A stretch of DNA of 64,000 bases, taken from VXNE01 sp963665455 (GTDB lineage: Bacteria; Pseudomonadota; Gammaproteobacteria; Pseudomonadales; Azotimanducaceae). This document shows positions 9,262-17,527 of this stretch, piece by piece. Under the pieces are notes generated by a model. The model made no database searches and had not been told where the DNA came from. It was given only the letters and a program-made list of their open reading frames with translations. Every line of letters starts with the position of its first letter. The first letter of the stretch is position 1. A program made the position numbers and the translations under genes. The stretch is taken from the NCBI GenBank assembly GCA_963665455.1, contig OY762279.1, positions 4,030,001 through 4,094,000 on the forward strand, given 5' to 3'.

Positions 9262-12165
9262 TTAAGAACCCGATCCGGCGCTGGCGACCGGGAAGGTCCC
9301 CGTTCCCTCGACTTGCGTGGACTTCGTGAACATGATGCCCGACCAACCGTAGGCTTGGTCGTGTTCGGCGAGCAGCCCCGCGGTCTGGATGTAGGTACCG
9401 GGCGTGAGCCGACGATCCTCGCGGTACTGGAAACCGAGTATTTCCGCCCATAGCGGGTTGTGGACAACGACGCGGCAGATATCTCCGTGGCGGTGCGCCG
9501 GCGTGAATCCGTGCAGCGCGCTGGCCATGGGTTCAACCAAGGTCAGCGGAATGCGGGGTGGCCACTTCTGGGGTTCGACCTCCGCATCGCGCCTGACGAC
9601 CTTGTACTCATAGTCGGTCAGGTGCGGGGGGAACAGCCGCGCCGCGGAGCCGGAGCCCGCGCCGGTGCCGCCGAGCGGTACCGGTGCGGGCATGGCGGAG
9701 CCGGCCGCGCCCGAGGCCACGCCGCTGCCCGAGCCCATGCCTGTCGCCAGTCCGGAGCCCGCGCCGGACCCCAACCCGGAGCCGTAGGTCAATGCCGAAC
9801 CCGACCCCAGCGCCGTACCCATGACCAAGCCCGATCCGAAACCGCTGCCCAGGTTGATCGCGGATCCGGCGCCGCTGCCCATCGGCACGGGATCGGTGCT
9901 CACCGGCGGCCCATCGTCGTTCTTGGTCTCCCTGCCGGACCACTCCGGGTCGAACAGTGCGCCGTAGTGGTCGATCTGGGCGATCTTCCACGCCGGCAGG
10001 CTCGGGTAGTCCGTGGCGAGCGTGCCGGCCTTGCGCGACGCCCACTGCGCGGCGATCTCGGCGCGTAGCGTGTCGTCCTTCAGCACCTTGGTGAGATAGC
10101 TGCCGAGCACATAGTCCCGGGCCGTCACGTAACCGTCGTGGTCACGGTCCACGTTATCGAGTTCCTTGGCGCGCTTGTAGGCGATGTAGCGCAACGCGGC
10201 TTCGCGCTCGTTCTCGTTGGCGCGCCGTGCGGCAAGCTCGGTTGCCGTCAGATCGGCATCGAGCCGGCCGGGATAAGGCTCGTCGTAGGAACCGTTGCGG
10301 TACGCGCGTTCCTTCGCCTCCCACGCGGACTCGTCGTTCGTGTAACTGGTCTTCTCCGCGTCGGTGAAGTCGGACAACTCCAAGAGGTTGTCCCCGTCGG
10401 TGTCCGCCGCCTCGTACGCCCGCGCGAGCAACTCCTCGTCGGTGTCCGGCACGAACGAGAACGTCACCGGGATGCGGCCCAACCGATCACGGCCGACGGG
10501 TTCGAGATAGGTGAAGTCACTGCCGCCATCCACGATGGCCGAAACGTGGCGCGGCGGCAGCGGTCTCGCACGCGGCGGATGCCAGGGCAGCGTGCTGGTC
10601 CACGCCATGAGGATGGCGGTGTTGGAGTACGCGCCGTCCACGCAGGTGTGCAGCACCCGAGCGATGTGCCACGCCCGGTTGGTGATGAACTTCTCGTGCA
10701 TCAGCACCCGGCGGCCGGGCCGGAAGCCGGGCTGGCGCGAAACGGTTACCAGGCTCAGGGACTCGGTGGCCGCCGTGATGCTCGGAAAAGTGGAGCGCAA
10801 CGCCGCTTCGTCGATGCCGATGCCCACGCCGGAGTCCAGGTAGCCGATCGATCCGTTCTTGCCGAAACGCCGATAGATCCCGAGATCGATGTCGTCGATG
10901 ACGCCGCCGCGCCAAGGCACGGCAGGATAGGAGGCAACCGCGGTCACCGCTAGGTTCGTCGGGCTCGGTGCAATCTCGCCGCCATAGAGCAGGTCTGTAT
11001 CGAGCCGAATCATGGGCAGCGTGGATGCCGCCGGCGCCTGATCCGTCAACTCGATCTGTAGCCTGCCCGTGAAGTCCGACAGCATCTCGATGCGCACGCC
11101 GAGGATGCCGAGCAGTTCCGTAAGCCAGTCCCCGAACGACTGCCCGACCGCCAGGACATACTCCAGAAAGTCCAACTCCCTGCGGTAGGACACGACCAGT
11201 TCGGTGTCCGGCAGGCCGGGGAGGACCGGGGTCAGCGTCGGACGGCCCTCGCCACCGAGCACCAAGGACAGGGCGCCGCCGATGGTCTCGGCCAGCGACA
11301 TGCCGCGATAAGCGGCCCAGAGGGGACGCGACGCCAAGTAGGTCAGCGGATCGACCAGCTTGACGTGACAGCCGGCGACGAGGGGGTCTTGGTCGTCTTC
11401 AAACGGCAGGATGGAGACGATGATGCATGGCCAAGTGCGCACCACGACGCCGTCATACGGATTCTTGCCCTCCGTCGCGAGCACTTGCCGCAGGAGGGTC
11501 TTGTTGCCGGGCACGACGTTGCGCGTGACGACCGCCCCGAACATCGCGCCTATGTTGATGCCAAACGTGCCGCGCGCCATCAACGTGCAGTTGCAGGACC
11601 AGCCGTAGTTGTAGCCCTCCTCCAGCGACATCGAAGCCACCGGAACAACATCGTGGTCCGGCGTCGTCGAACCGCTGCCGCCACCGCTGCCCGCGCCAAC
11701 ATTCAAGAACCCCGCGGCCGAGCCGGCACTCGTGCCGTCGGTGTGGCCCTGATAGTCGAGGTGGGTGTGCTCGCCTACGCTGCTGCCGCTGCTGCCGGTG
11801 CCGGTGTCTGGATCCGGGGCGATGTGTTCGTGTGGTGTGGATTCCGGCGGCGTCATGGTGCCGACCGGCGTACCCGTGCCGTCGCCCGAGCCGATGCCTC
11901 CATCGGCACCCCGTGCCCACATCGACGCACCGGTCTGGAAGTCGAGGAAGAGGCGGTAGGAGGCGGTGACGACACGCGGTTGCGGATTAAGGGACGCCTC
12001 CCGAGACGCCTCGAAGGACGCAAGGCGGTCTAGATCCCGATGGGGCAGTTCTGGGTCTGCCGCCCAAGCGTGGCGCTTGGGATCATCCAAGCGCAACGAC
12101 GAGCCAAGACCCCAGCCGGAGCCGCTGCCCCGGCCGGAGCCTTCGCTTTCGCTGCCGCGCGCCAC
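9262..12165 (-). CDS. VgrG-like spike protein 2 with EF-hand insert
   Basis: The start is GTG at 12165 with GGAGG six bases upstream, 26 bp after the Hcp2 stop. The 967-residue product opens with a Gly/Ser-rich tail, then a linker rich in Thr/Gly/Ser/His (PPESTPHEHIAPDPDTG), and a gp27-like region (AYRGMSLAETIGGALSLV; FGDWLTELLGILGVRIEML). The OB-fold motif DRLGRIPVTFSFV (~555-567) is followed by a long insert. That insert holds two EF-hand-like loops, DTDGDNLLELSDF (~585) and DRDHDGYVTARDY (~671), an Arg/Glu-rich helical stretch, and a Gly/Ser/Ala linker. The OB-fold then resumes with GDICRVVVHNPLWAEILGF. The protein ends without a needle domain. The EF-hand spacing of D-x-D-x-D/N-G supports calcium binding, which is inferred. 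It is a close paralogue of VgrG-like 3. Confidence 0.85.
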   Translation of the reverse strand: MARGSESEGSGRGSGSGWGLGSSLRLDDPKRHAWAADPELPHRDLDRLASFEASREASLNPQPRVVTASYRLFLDFQTGASMWARGADGGIGSGDGTGTPVGTMTPPESTPHEHIAPDPDTGTGSSGSSVGEHTHLDYQGHTDGTSAGSAAGFLNVGAGSGGGSGSTTPDHDVVPVASMSLEEGYNYGWSCNCTLMARGTFGINIGAMFGAVVTRNVVPGNKTLLRQVLATEGKNPYDGVVVRTWPCIIVSILPFEDDQDPLVAGCHVKLVDPLTYLASRPLWAAYRGMSLAETIGGALSLVLGGEGRPTLTPVLPGLPDTELVVSYRRELDFLEYVLAVGQSFGDWLTELLGILGVRIEMLSDFTGRLQIELTDQAPAASTLPMIRLDTDLLYGGEIAPSPTNLAVTAVASYPAVPWRGGVIDDIDLGIYRRFGKNGSIGYLDSGVGIGIDEAALRSTFPSITAATESLSLVTVSRQPGFRPGRRVLMHEKFITNRAWHIARVLHTCVDGAYSNTAILMAWTSTLPWHPPRARPLPPRHVSAIVDGGSDFTYLEPVGRDRLGRIPVTFSFVPDTDEELLARAYEAADTDGDNLLELSDFTDAEKTSYTNDESAWEAKERAYRNGSYDEPYPGRLDADLTATELAARRANENEREAALRYIAYKRAKELDNVDRDHDGYVTARDYVLGSYLTKVLKDDTLRAEIAAQWASRKAGTLATDYPSLPAWKIAQIDHYGALFDPEWSGRETKNDDGPPVSTDPVPMGSGAGSAINLGSGFGSGLVMGTALGSGSALTYGSGLGSGAGSGLATGMGSGSGVASGAAGSAMPAPVPLGGTGAGSGSAARLFPPHLTDYEYKVVRRDAEVEPQKWPPRIPLTLVEPMASALHGFTPAHRHGDICRVVVHNPLWAEILGFQYREDRRLTPGTYIQTAGLLAEHDQAYGWSGIMFTKSTQVEGTGTFPVASAGSGS

Positions 12166-12191
12166 TCTAGGCCTCCGTTCCTAGCCGCCGG

Positions 12192-12665
12192 CTACACCTT
12201 GGCTTGGGTGATCGTGTCCCATCCGCCCATCACGTTGCCGCCGCTCGTTACCGCCGTCCACTTGATCTGCGTGTAGAGCAGCGCGAACGTCTCCTTGAGG
12301 GTGTCGCCGGGCTCCAGGCTCGTCTCGTCGAGCGGCGTGTCGAGATCGATCCGGCCGACGAAAGCGTTCTCCAATTCGATCGTCTCCAAGACCGTCTGGC
12401 TTTGGCCGGCCATCCGATGGACCTTCACCAATCCGAGGTTGCTGCCCTTGGCCGCAGCGAGCCGCAGGCCGGGCGTCGCCTTGTCGACCGAGTGGGTGAG
12501 CTCGATCATGCCGTGCCTGGACGCCGCCCCGCCGGTGCGGTTCTCGGCGGCCTCCACACTCAATTCGATGGCGTGATGCAAGCCCTCGCACACGATGGTG
12601 TCCTCGTACCCGGCGCGGGTTCCTTCGCCTGCGATGCTGGCGATGTTAACCATGTAGTCTGCCAT
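12192..12665 (-). CDS. hcp: Hcp-family tube protein 2
   Basis: The 157-residue product has the length and layout of Hcp, the hexameric ring protein that stacks into the type VI secretion inner tube. Recognisable blocks are IAGEGTRAGYEDTIVCEGL near the start, RHGMIELTHSVDKATPGL (~51-68; the family's H-x3-h-x4-DKASP block) and the C-terminal LYTQIKWTAV (~129-138), matching the Y-x-I-x-W strand of Hcp. The ATG is preceded by GGAGGAAC at good spacing. It lies 29 bp after Hcp1 and 26 bp before VgrG2, so all three are very likely one transcript. The protein is clearly diverged from Hcp1 next door, so the tube may be made of two subunit types or each Hcp may serve a different VgrG. Confidence 0.9.
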   Translation of the reverse strand: MADYMVNIASIAGEGTRAGYEDTIVCEGLHHAIELSVEAAENRTGGAASRHGMIELTHSVDKATPGLRLAAAKGSNLGLVKVHRMAGQSQTVLETIELENAFVGRIDLDTPLDETSLEPGDTLKETFALLYTQIKWTAVTSGGNVMGGWDTITQAKV

Positions 12666-12694
12666 TGTTTAGTTCCTCCAAGTTGATTTGCAAA

Positions 12695-13366
12695 TCAGAC
12701 GAGTTCGCTACCGCCCAGCACGTTGTAGCCCTTCTCGACCACGCCCTGCTTGACGCCGCTTACCCACGGTGTGTACGTCCACTTGACGGCGTTGGAGTTG
12801 AACCACACCCGTTCCAATTCCTTGTCCGTCGAAGACAGGATACCGCCGCCGACCACCGAGCGGGAGACCGGCCGGTACTCCGCGCCCTGCCTGCGCAGCG
12901 TGGCGGGCAGCAGGCCCACGGCACCCCAGTTCGAGGGGGGTTGCGTGTCCTCCAGCGTCATGTGCGGCTCGAACTGCCGACCCTGTGAGTCCTGGGTGTC
13001 CATCTCGTAGCGGGACACGAAGGGCTCGGTGAGGGTGAACGTTAGGTACGGCTTCATGCTCACGACGTCACTGTCGTCCAAGTCCTTGAGCACGGTGATC
13101 GTGATGGTGCCGCCGACGCCCGTGAGGCATTCACCCGCAGCGCACGCCTGCGCGAACTTCGGGCTCGCCTTGTCCTTGTAGCGCGTGACGCAAATGTCCG
13201 AGTGGGCACCCTTGCCGCCCGAGATGCTGGTCGGCGTCGAGCCGGTTGCGGTCGCGAGGGACATGGCGATGCCGTCGCGGATGGCGACGGCTTCGATCTT
13301 GTTCTCGAGGCCCGTCAGCCTGCATTCTCCCTCGATGCCCGCTATGTCCAAAACGATGGTTGCCAT
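12695..13366 (-). CDS. hcp: Hcp-family tube protein 1 (longer form)
   Basis: The start at 13366 (MATIVLDIAGIEGE) has AGAGGA eight bases upstream; the frame also runs upstream to 13708 but without family resemblance. The product has 223 residues, about 60 more than a usual Hcp. It keeps the Hcp core: IAGIEGECRLTG at the N-terminus, SDICVTRYKDKASPKFAQAC (~55-74, the DKASP block) and the C-terminal NAVKWTYTPW strand. Extra residues sit in the middle (TQDSQGRQFEPHMTLEDTQ and VGLLPATLRRQG). It is the first intact gene after the IS relic and is followed at 29 bp by Hcp2. A conserved motif with half-sites at 13463-13467 and 13482-13486 lies about 97-120 bp upstream. Confidence 0.87.
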   Translation of the reverse strand: MATIVLDIAGIEGECRLTGLENKIEAVAIRDGIAMSLATATGSTPTSISGGKGAHSDICVTRYKDKASPKFAQACAAGECLTGVGGTITITVLKDLDDSDVVSMKPYLTFTLTEPFVSRYEMDTQDSQGRQFEPHMTLEDTQPPSNWGAVGLLPATLRRQGAEYRPVSRSVVGGGILSSTDKELERVWFNSNAVKWTYTPWVSGVKQGVVEKGYNVLGGSELV

Positions 13367-13458
13367 ATTGCATTTCCTCTGTTGTTTCTCCGGTGCGTCG
13401 CACTCTCGCCGACGCACCCCCACCATGCGTTCGCGGGCGATCCCGTGCAACCGCCATG

Positions 13459-13541
13459 AACCGTATCTAATCGTTCGTGCCGTATCAATCGCTATCACGG
13501 AGCCCCGAGCGACGGCCCGGGCAATTTCGACGAACCGTATC
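13459..13541. promoter_or_regulatory. Motif A: repeated GTATC half-sites upstream of Hcp1
   Basis: The plus strand shows CCGTATC at 13461, CCGTATC at 13480 (19 bp on), CTATC at 13492 and CCGTAT at 13535. On the minus strand these read GATACGG. The same half-site with 20-bp spacing occurs at 17305/17325 and 19476/19496. The position about 100 bp before the Hcp1 start suggests a regulator or promoter element; this is inference from recurrence only. Confidence 0.45.
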
Positions 13542-13732
13542 AATTGATGCACGGCACCTCGACCGGGCTCGCAGCCGTGACCGTCGGTGGCGAGGGGGTC
13601 GTGGGAGAGCCCGCGGTGGCGCTGGGGCCGGGGTTGCCCACTCGGCGGCTCGAACCAGCGTTGCACGGTGCTGCCGGGAGACACTGCCGTGCCCGGCGCG
13701 GGGCGCACGCTTCATGTCCGCGGCGGCCGGCT

Positions 13733-13790
13733 GCTGGCCATCGGTTCGACGAGGGTGAGCGGGATTCGCACGGGCCACTTCTGGGCCACA
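13733..13790 (-). pseudogene. Fragment of a VgrG-like OB-fold
   Basis: Read on the minus strand this short piece encodes AQKWPVRIPLTLVEPMAS, the same strand found in VgrG-like 3 (at 14577-14632, nearly identical DNA) and VgrG-like 2. Nothing on either side continues the gene, and it abuts the transposase remnant. It is what remains of a former VgrG copy at this spot, left by recombination or insertion. Confidence 0.7.
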
Positions 13791-14105
13791 ACCGCAAGCG
13801 CGTGCTGACGGACGACGGCGCACTCGATCTCGAGGTGCCGCGGGACCGGGCGGGGCGCTTCGAACCGCAGTTGGTGGAGAAGTACGCACGCGGCTGCCGG
13901 GCTTCGACGGCAAGGTGATCTCGATGTACGCGCGCGGCATGACGACGCGCGAGATCCGCGATCACGTCGCGGAACTGTACGGCGTGACGGTGTCGGCGGA
14001 GTTGATCTCGAAGGTCACCGACGCGGTGCTGGACGAGGTTGCCGAGTGGCAGTCGCGGCCGCTGGAGGAGGTCCATGCGATCGTCTACCTCGACGCGGTG
14101 ATAGC
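13787..14105 (+). pseudogene. IS256 (mutator) family transposase remnant, frameshifted
   Basis: One frame gives NRKRVLTDDGALDLEVPRDR and FEPQLVEKYAR; a second frame continues with GFDGKVISMYARGMTTREI, YGVTVSAELISKVTDAVLDE and VHAIVYLDAV. Together these are the middle of an IS256-family transposase (PRDR-x-G-x-FEP block, MYARGMTTREI block, IVYLDA block). The frames join near 13894 and a single missing C would explain the shift (CGCGGCTGCCG for CGCCGGCTGCCG). The N-terminus and everything after YLDA, including the last catalytic residues, are absent, so it cannot be active. No terminal inverted repeats were found. Confidence 0.85.
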
Positions 14106-14328
14106 GCGGTTGGCGGTGCCGGCGCGGAGACGTCGGCGACGCGTTGACGCACGGTTGAGGGAAGGGAGTTCCTTTCGAGTGTTGGGATCGGGCGCACGGT
14201 TCATGTCCGCGGCGTCCAGCGGCTCACCGCGCGGGGCGGCGTTGATCAACTCGCCGACGCGCGCGTCGGGGGGCGGGGAAGCCGTGGGGGTGCAAGCGCC
14301 GGCGGACAGTCCGCCGCCGGGCCCGGGC

Positions 14329-17256
14329 CTAACTGCCGCCCGCGGAACCGCTGCCGGAGCCGGCCTCCGTAATCGGCATGAACACGATGCCCGAGTACGT
14401 CGTCCGTTGGTCATGCTCCACCATCAGGCCCGTCGTGACTTCCGACGCAAGGCTGCTGATCCGCCGGTCGGCGCGGTATTGGAAGCCCACGATCTCGGCC
14501 CATAGCGGGTGGTGGATCGCGACGCGGCAAACATCGCCGTGACGGTGCCCGGGGACGAACCCATGCCCGCCGCTGGCCATCGGTTCGACGATGGTGAGCG
14601 GGATTCGCACGGGCCACTTCTCGTCCGCCGCGAGCACATCCCGTTGGGCCTTCTGCGCCTCCGTGACGAAGCTGGAGGCCGAGCCCGAGCCGGCGGCGCC
14701 CGTGCCGCTGCCCGCACCCGTCCCCGAGCCGGCGGCGGCGCCCGTGCCGCTGCCCGCACCCGTGCCCGAGCCGGCGGCGGCGCCCGTGCCGCTGCCCGCA
14801 CCCGTCCCCGAGCCGGCGGCGGCGCCCGTGCCGCTGCCCGCACCCGTCCCCGAGCCGGCGGCGGCGCCCGTGCCGCTGCCCGCACCCGTCCCCGAGCCGG
14901 CGGCGGCGCCCGTGCCGCTGCCCGCACCGGAACCCAAGCCGGACCCCGTTCCGCTGCCCGCCTGCTCGCCGGCCCAACTGGAGTCGAACAGGGCACCGTA
15001 CTGCCGGATGAGGGCCAGCCGAGTGGGCTCAATCAGCGTCGATCCCTCTTCGACTAGGTCCGGATAGTCGCTGGCCAACGTGCCGGCCTTGTAGGATTCC
15101 CACTGCGCCGCGAGCTCGGCGCGTTTGGAGCTGTCCCGAAGAATGTCCCGCAGACTATCGGAAACCAGTTCGTCCCGATCCGTGACGTAGCCGTCCCGGT
15201 CGCGGTCGGCCGCGTCATGGGCGGCGGCCCGCCGATACGCCATGTAGCGCAGGACATCGAGCCGCGTCTGACGTTTCGCCTTACGGTCGGCCAACTGCTC
15301 GGCCGTGAGATCGTCGTCTTCCTCATCCGGGTACGGATCGTCGTAGTCACCGTTCTCGTAGTTCGCCAGCTTGTTCTGCCACGCCGTGGCATCGCGCTGG
15401 TACGCCGCGACCTCCTCGTCCGTAAAGTCACCGAACGTCAGCCGCGAGTCCTCGTCCGTGTCGGCCAGCGCGAGCAGCACGGCTTCCTCGCCGACGGGCG
15501 TGGGCAGGAAGGACAGCGTGACCGGAACGCGTCCCAGATTGTCCCGCTCCACCGGCTCCAAGTAGACCTGCTCGTCCCCGCCATCGACGACGCCCGTCAC
15601 GTAGCGCGGTGCCCGTGCGATGGGCCGCTGGGGATGCCAGGACTTCTTGCTGGTCCACTCGGCCAGCACAGCGTTGTTGTCGTAGACGCCACTCGTGCAG
15701 AAGTGCCGCACGGCGGTGATGTCCCAGACGCGCGTCCAGAGGTACTCCGTGTTGAACACCAACCGTCGCCCCGGACGGAAGCCTGGTTGGCGGGAAATCG
15801 TCCGCAAGGTCAGGCCCTCGCTATCCGCGGCGAGGGGCTCGAATGTGGAACGCTTGACGGCTTCGTCAACGCCAATGCCGTCGCCGGTCTCGAGTGCGCC
15901 TATGCCGCCGCCGGCACCGAAGCGTTGGAAGGCACCGTGCGCGATGTCGTCAATGACGGCCGCACGCCAAGGGCGCCCGGCGTCGCCCGTCACCGCCGTG
16001 ACGTAGATCCGCGACGGTCGGGGGCCGTCGTCATCGATACTCGCGAGGTCATCCGCCGAGCCGAGCAACACCGTCGGGATCGGCCGGCCTGCCGACGGGC
16101 GGTCCGTGAGCGTAACCGTCACCACTCCGTCGTGGCCCGCAGCCAACTCCGCGCGCACCCCCGTGATCCCGAACAGCTCGTGGAGCCATTGCGCGAGCGT
16201 GTCGCCGGCGGCGATGCTGTACGGGAGCCAATCAAGCTCCTCCCGGTACGCGCCGACGATCTTCACCGTGGGCATGCCGCCAAGCGCCGGCGTCAAGGTC
16301 GGCTTGCCGTCGCCCCCGGCAGCCAGCGACATCGCCCCACCAAGCATCTCCGCCACCGAGGCACCGCGGTAGGCACCCCAGATCGGTCTCGTGGCGAGGA
16401 AGGAGAGGGGATCGGCCAACTCGATGACGGAGCCGGCCACCCGCGGATCCTCCGGCGCCTGGAAGGGATGCACGCTCGTGATGACGCATGGCCACGTCCG
16501 CACCACCCGGCCCTTGTTCGGCCCGCGATTAGCGGCATCGTTGACCACCATGCGCAGCATGACGCGCGCACCCGGAACCGCCCGCAGCGAGATGGTCGAA
16601 ATGAACATCGTGCTGAGTTCGATGTAACGCACGGATTGGGTGTAGATGGTCGCCTGACCAATCCAGCCGTAGCTGTAGCCCTCGTGCATGACCATGGACG
16701 AGACGGGCAGCACCATGGGGCGTTCGGCCGCGCCCGTTCCGGAGCCGCTACCCGCCGCCGAGCCGGCACTGGTGCCGCCGGTGTGGCCCTGATAGTCGAG
16801 GTGGGTGTGGGTGTGCTCGCCTACGCTGCCGCTGCCGCTGCCGGTGTCTGGATCCGGGGCGATGTGTTCGTGTGGTGTGGGTTCCGGAGGCGTCATGGTA
16901 TCGACTGCCGTATCCGTGCCACCCGCCTCCCGATCCTGCGCCAACGACGCGGGATCCGACCAAGGCGTCGAGCCCGACTGAAAATCGAGATAGAGCAGGT
17001 AGCGAGCGGCGCGGCGGCGGGTGACCCGCCTGCCGGACCCTCGGCTCGCCCCCGACCCTCGGCTCGCCCCGGAACCAGCGCTCTCCGATGACGACGAACG
17101 CCACCACCACCCTGCCGGCCGGCGCCCCGAACCACTCCCAGCACCGACCGCCGAGCCCATGCCCGAACCGGAACCCAGCCCCGAACCCGCCGGCGCACCC
17201 AAGGCCGCGCCGGTACCCGAACCCGCTCCCAGGGAGCTGTCATTCCCGTTCGCCAT
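14329..17256 (-). CDS. VgrG-like spike protein 3 with EF-hands and repeat linker
   Basis: The start at 17256 (MANGNDSSLGAG) is preferred over 17292; AGG lies just upstream but the ribosome site is weak. The 975-residue product has a Gly/Ser/Ala tail, an Arg-rich patch, a His/Thr/Gly linker shared almost letter for letter with VgrG2, and a gp27-like region (AYRGASVAEMLGGAMSLAAG; AQWLHELFGITGVRAEL). The OB-fold (DNLGRVPVTLSFL) is interrupted by an insert with two EF-hand-like loops, DTDEDSRLTFGDF (~595) and DRDRDGYVTDRDE (~681), and by an array of 14-residue Gly/Ser/Thr/Ala repeats (~770-857). It resumes with GDVCRVAIHHPLWAEIVGF. No needle domain follows. It is separated from Hcp1 by the IS relic, so it may be expressed on its own from motif B. 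Confidence 0.85.
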   Translation of the reverse strand: MANGNDSSLGAGSGTGAALGAPAGSGLGSGSGMGSAVGAGSGSGRRPAGWWWRSSSSESAGSGASRGSGASRGSGRRVTRRRAARYLLYLDFQSGSTPWSDPASLAQDREAGGTDTAVDTMTPPEPTPHEHIAPDPDTGSGSGSVGEHTHTHLDYQGHTGGTSAGSAAGSGSGTGAAERPMVLPVSSMVMHEGYSYGWIGQATIYTQSVRYIELSTMFISTISLRAVPGARVMLRMVVNDAANRGPNKGRVVRTWPCVITSVHPFQAPEDPRVAGSVIELADPLSFLATRPIWGAYRGASVAEMLGGAMSLAAGGDGKPTLTPALGGMPTVKIVGAYREELDWLPYSIAAGDTLAQWLHELFGITGVRAELAAGHDGVVTVTLTDRPSAGRPIPTVLLGSADDLASIDDDGPRPSRIYVTAVTGDAGRPWRAAVIDDIAHGAFQRFGAGGGIGALETGDGIGVDEAVKRSTFEPLAADSEGLTLRTISRQPGFRPGRRLVFNTEYLWTRVWDITAVRHFCTSGVYDNNAVLAEWTSKKSWHPQRPIARAPRYVTGVVDGGDEQVYLEPVERDNLGRVPVTLSFLPTPVGEEAVLLALADTDEDSRLTFGDFTDEEVAAYQRDATAWQNKLANYENGDYDDPYPDEEDDDLTAEQLADRKAKRQTRLDVLRYMAYRRAAAHDAADRDRDGYVTDRDELVSDSLRDILRDSSKRAELAAQWESYKAGTLASDYPDLVEEGSTLIEPTRLALIRQYGALFDSSWAGEQAGSGTGSGLGSGAGSGTGAAAGSGTGAGSGTGAAAGSGTGAGSGTGAAAGSGTGAGSGTGAAAGSGTGAGSGTGAAAGSGTGAGSGTGAAGSGSASSFVTEAQKAQRDVLAADEKWPVRIPLTIVEPMASGGHGFVPGHRHGDVCRVAIHHPLWAEIVGFQYRADRRISSLASEVTTGLMVEHDQRTTYSGIVFMPITEAGSGSGSAGGS
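14684..14935 (-). repeat. 42-bp in-frame tandem repeats in VgrG-like 3
   Basis: Unit boundaries (GAG) fall at 14726, 14768, 14810, 14852 and 14894, exactly 42 bp apart, with a partial unit before the first. Each unit encodes 14 residues of Gly, Ser, Thr and Ala. Units are nearly identical, so copy number is probably unstable. The repeats form a flexible linker inside the OB-fold insert. Confidence 0.9.
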
Positions 17257-17527
17257 GCCTGCGAGATTGACCCGCCCGCGCCGCAAGCGCAAGCGCCAGA
17301 AACCGTATCGAACCGTGCTAGTTGGTATCGAACGTTGTCACCGAACGCGCGATTAAGGAGGCGCAACGAACACAAGGGGCGTGGACGAAGGCGAAGGCGC
17401 GGACGATTCACGCAGCCGACGTTGGCTGGACATCGCCCGATCAGGGGTTCCCGCGTGGCGACGCGCCGGCCTCGCCTCGGCCCAGCCACGCGGGCCGGTC
17501 GGCGTCGGTTCGCCCGCCGGCGTGCCG
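17257..17527. promoter_or_regulatory. Motif B: 20-bp spaced GTATCGAAC half-sites before VgrG3
   Basis: Within this intergenic stretch, CCGTATCGAAC begins at 17303 and GGTATCGAAC at 17324, giving GTATC half-sites at 17305 and 17325. The block 17287-17343 matches 19458-19514 at about 50 of 57 positions, including GCGCAAGCGC on the left and GAACGTTGTCA on the right. It ends about 31 bp before the VgrG3 start on the minus strand. Direct half-sites two helical turns apart fit a dimeric regulator or a promoter; no factor is known. Confidence 0.5.

Larger units (their letters stand above)
13701..14220. repeat. Imperfect direct repeats (~30 bp) bracketing the IS relic
   Basis: GGGCGCACGCTTCATGTCCG (13701-13720) plus the next ten bases recurs with a few differences at 14190-14220. 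The two copies flank the VgrG-tail and transposase remnants, in the same orientation. They could be traces of a duplicated segment through which part of the locus was deleted. Confidence 0.5.

Noticed and set aside
9078..9536. N-terminal extension of VgrG1
   Set aside because: It would overlap the 3' end of VgrG2 by 275 bp and has no family resemblance.
13367..13708. N-terminal extension of Hcp1
   Set aside because: No Hcp resemblance; the ATG at 13366 has a good ribosome site and starts at the family's first strand.
14684..14935. Possible CRISPR-like array
   Set aside because: The 42-bp units are contiguous without spacers and encode an in-frame linker.
15217..17091. 624-codon plus-strand open frame
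   Set aside because: Shadow opposite VgrG3; composition is that of antisense high-GC DNA.
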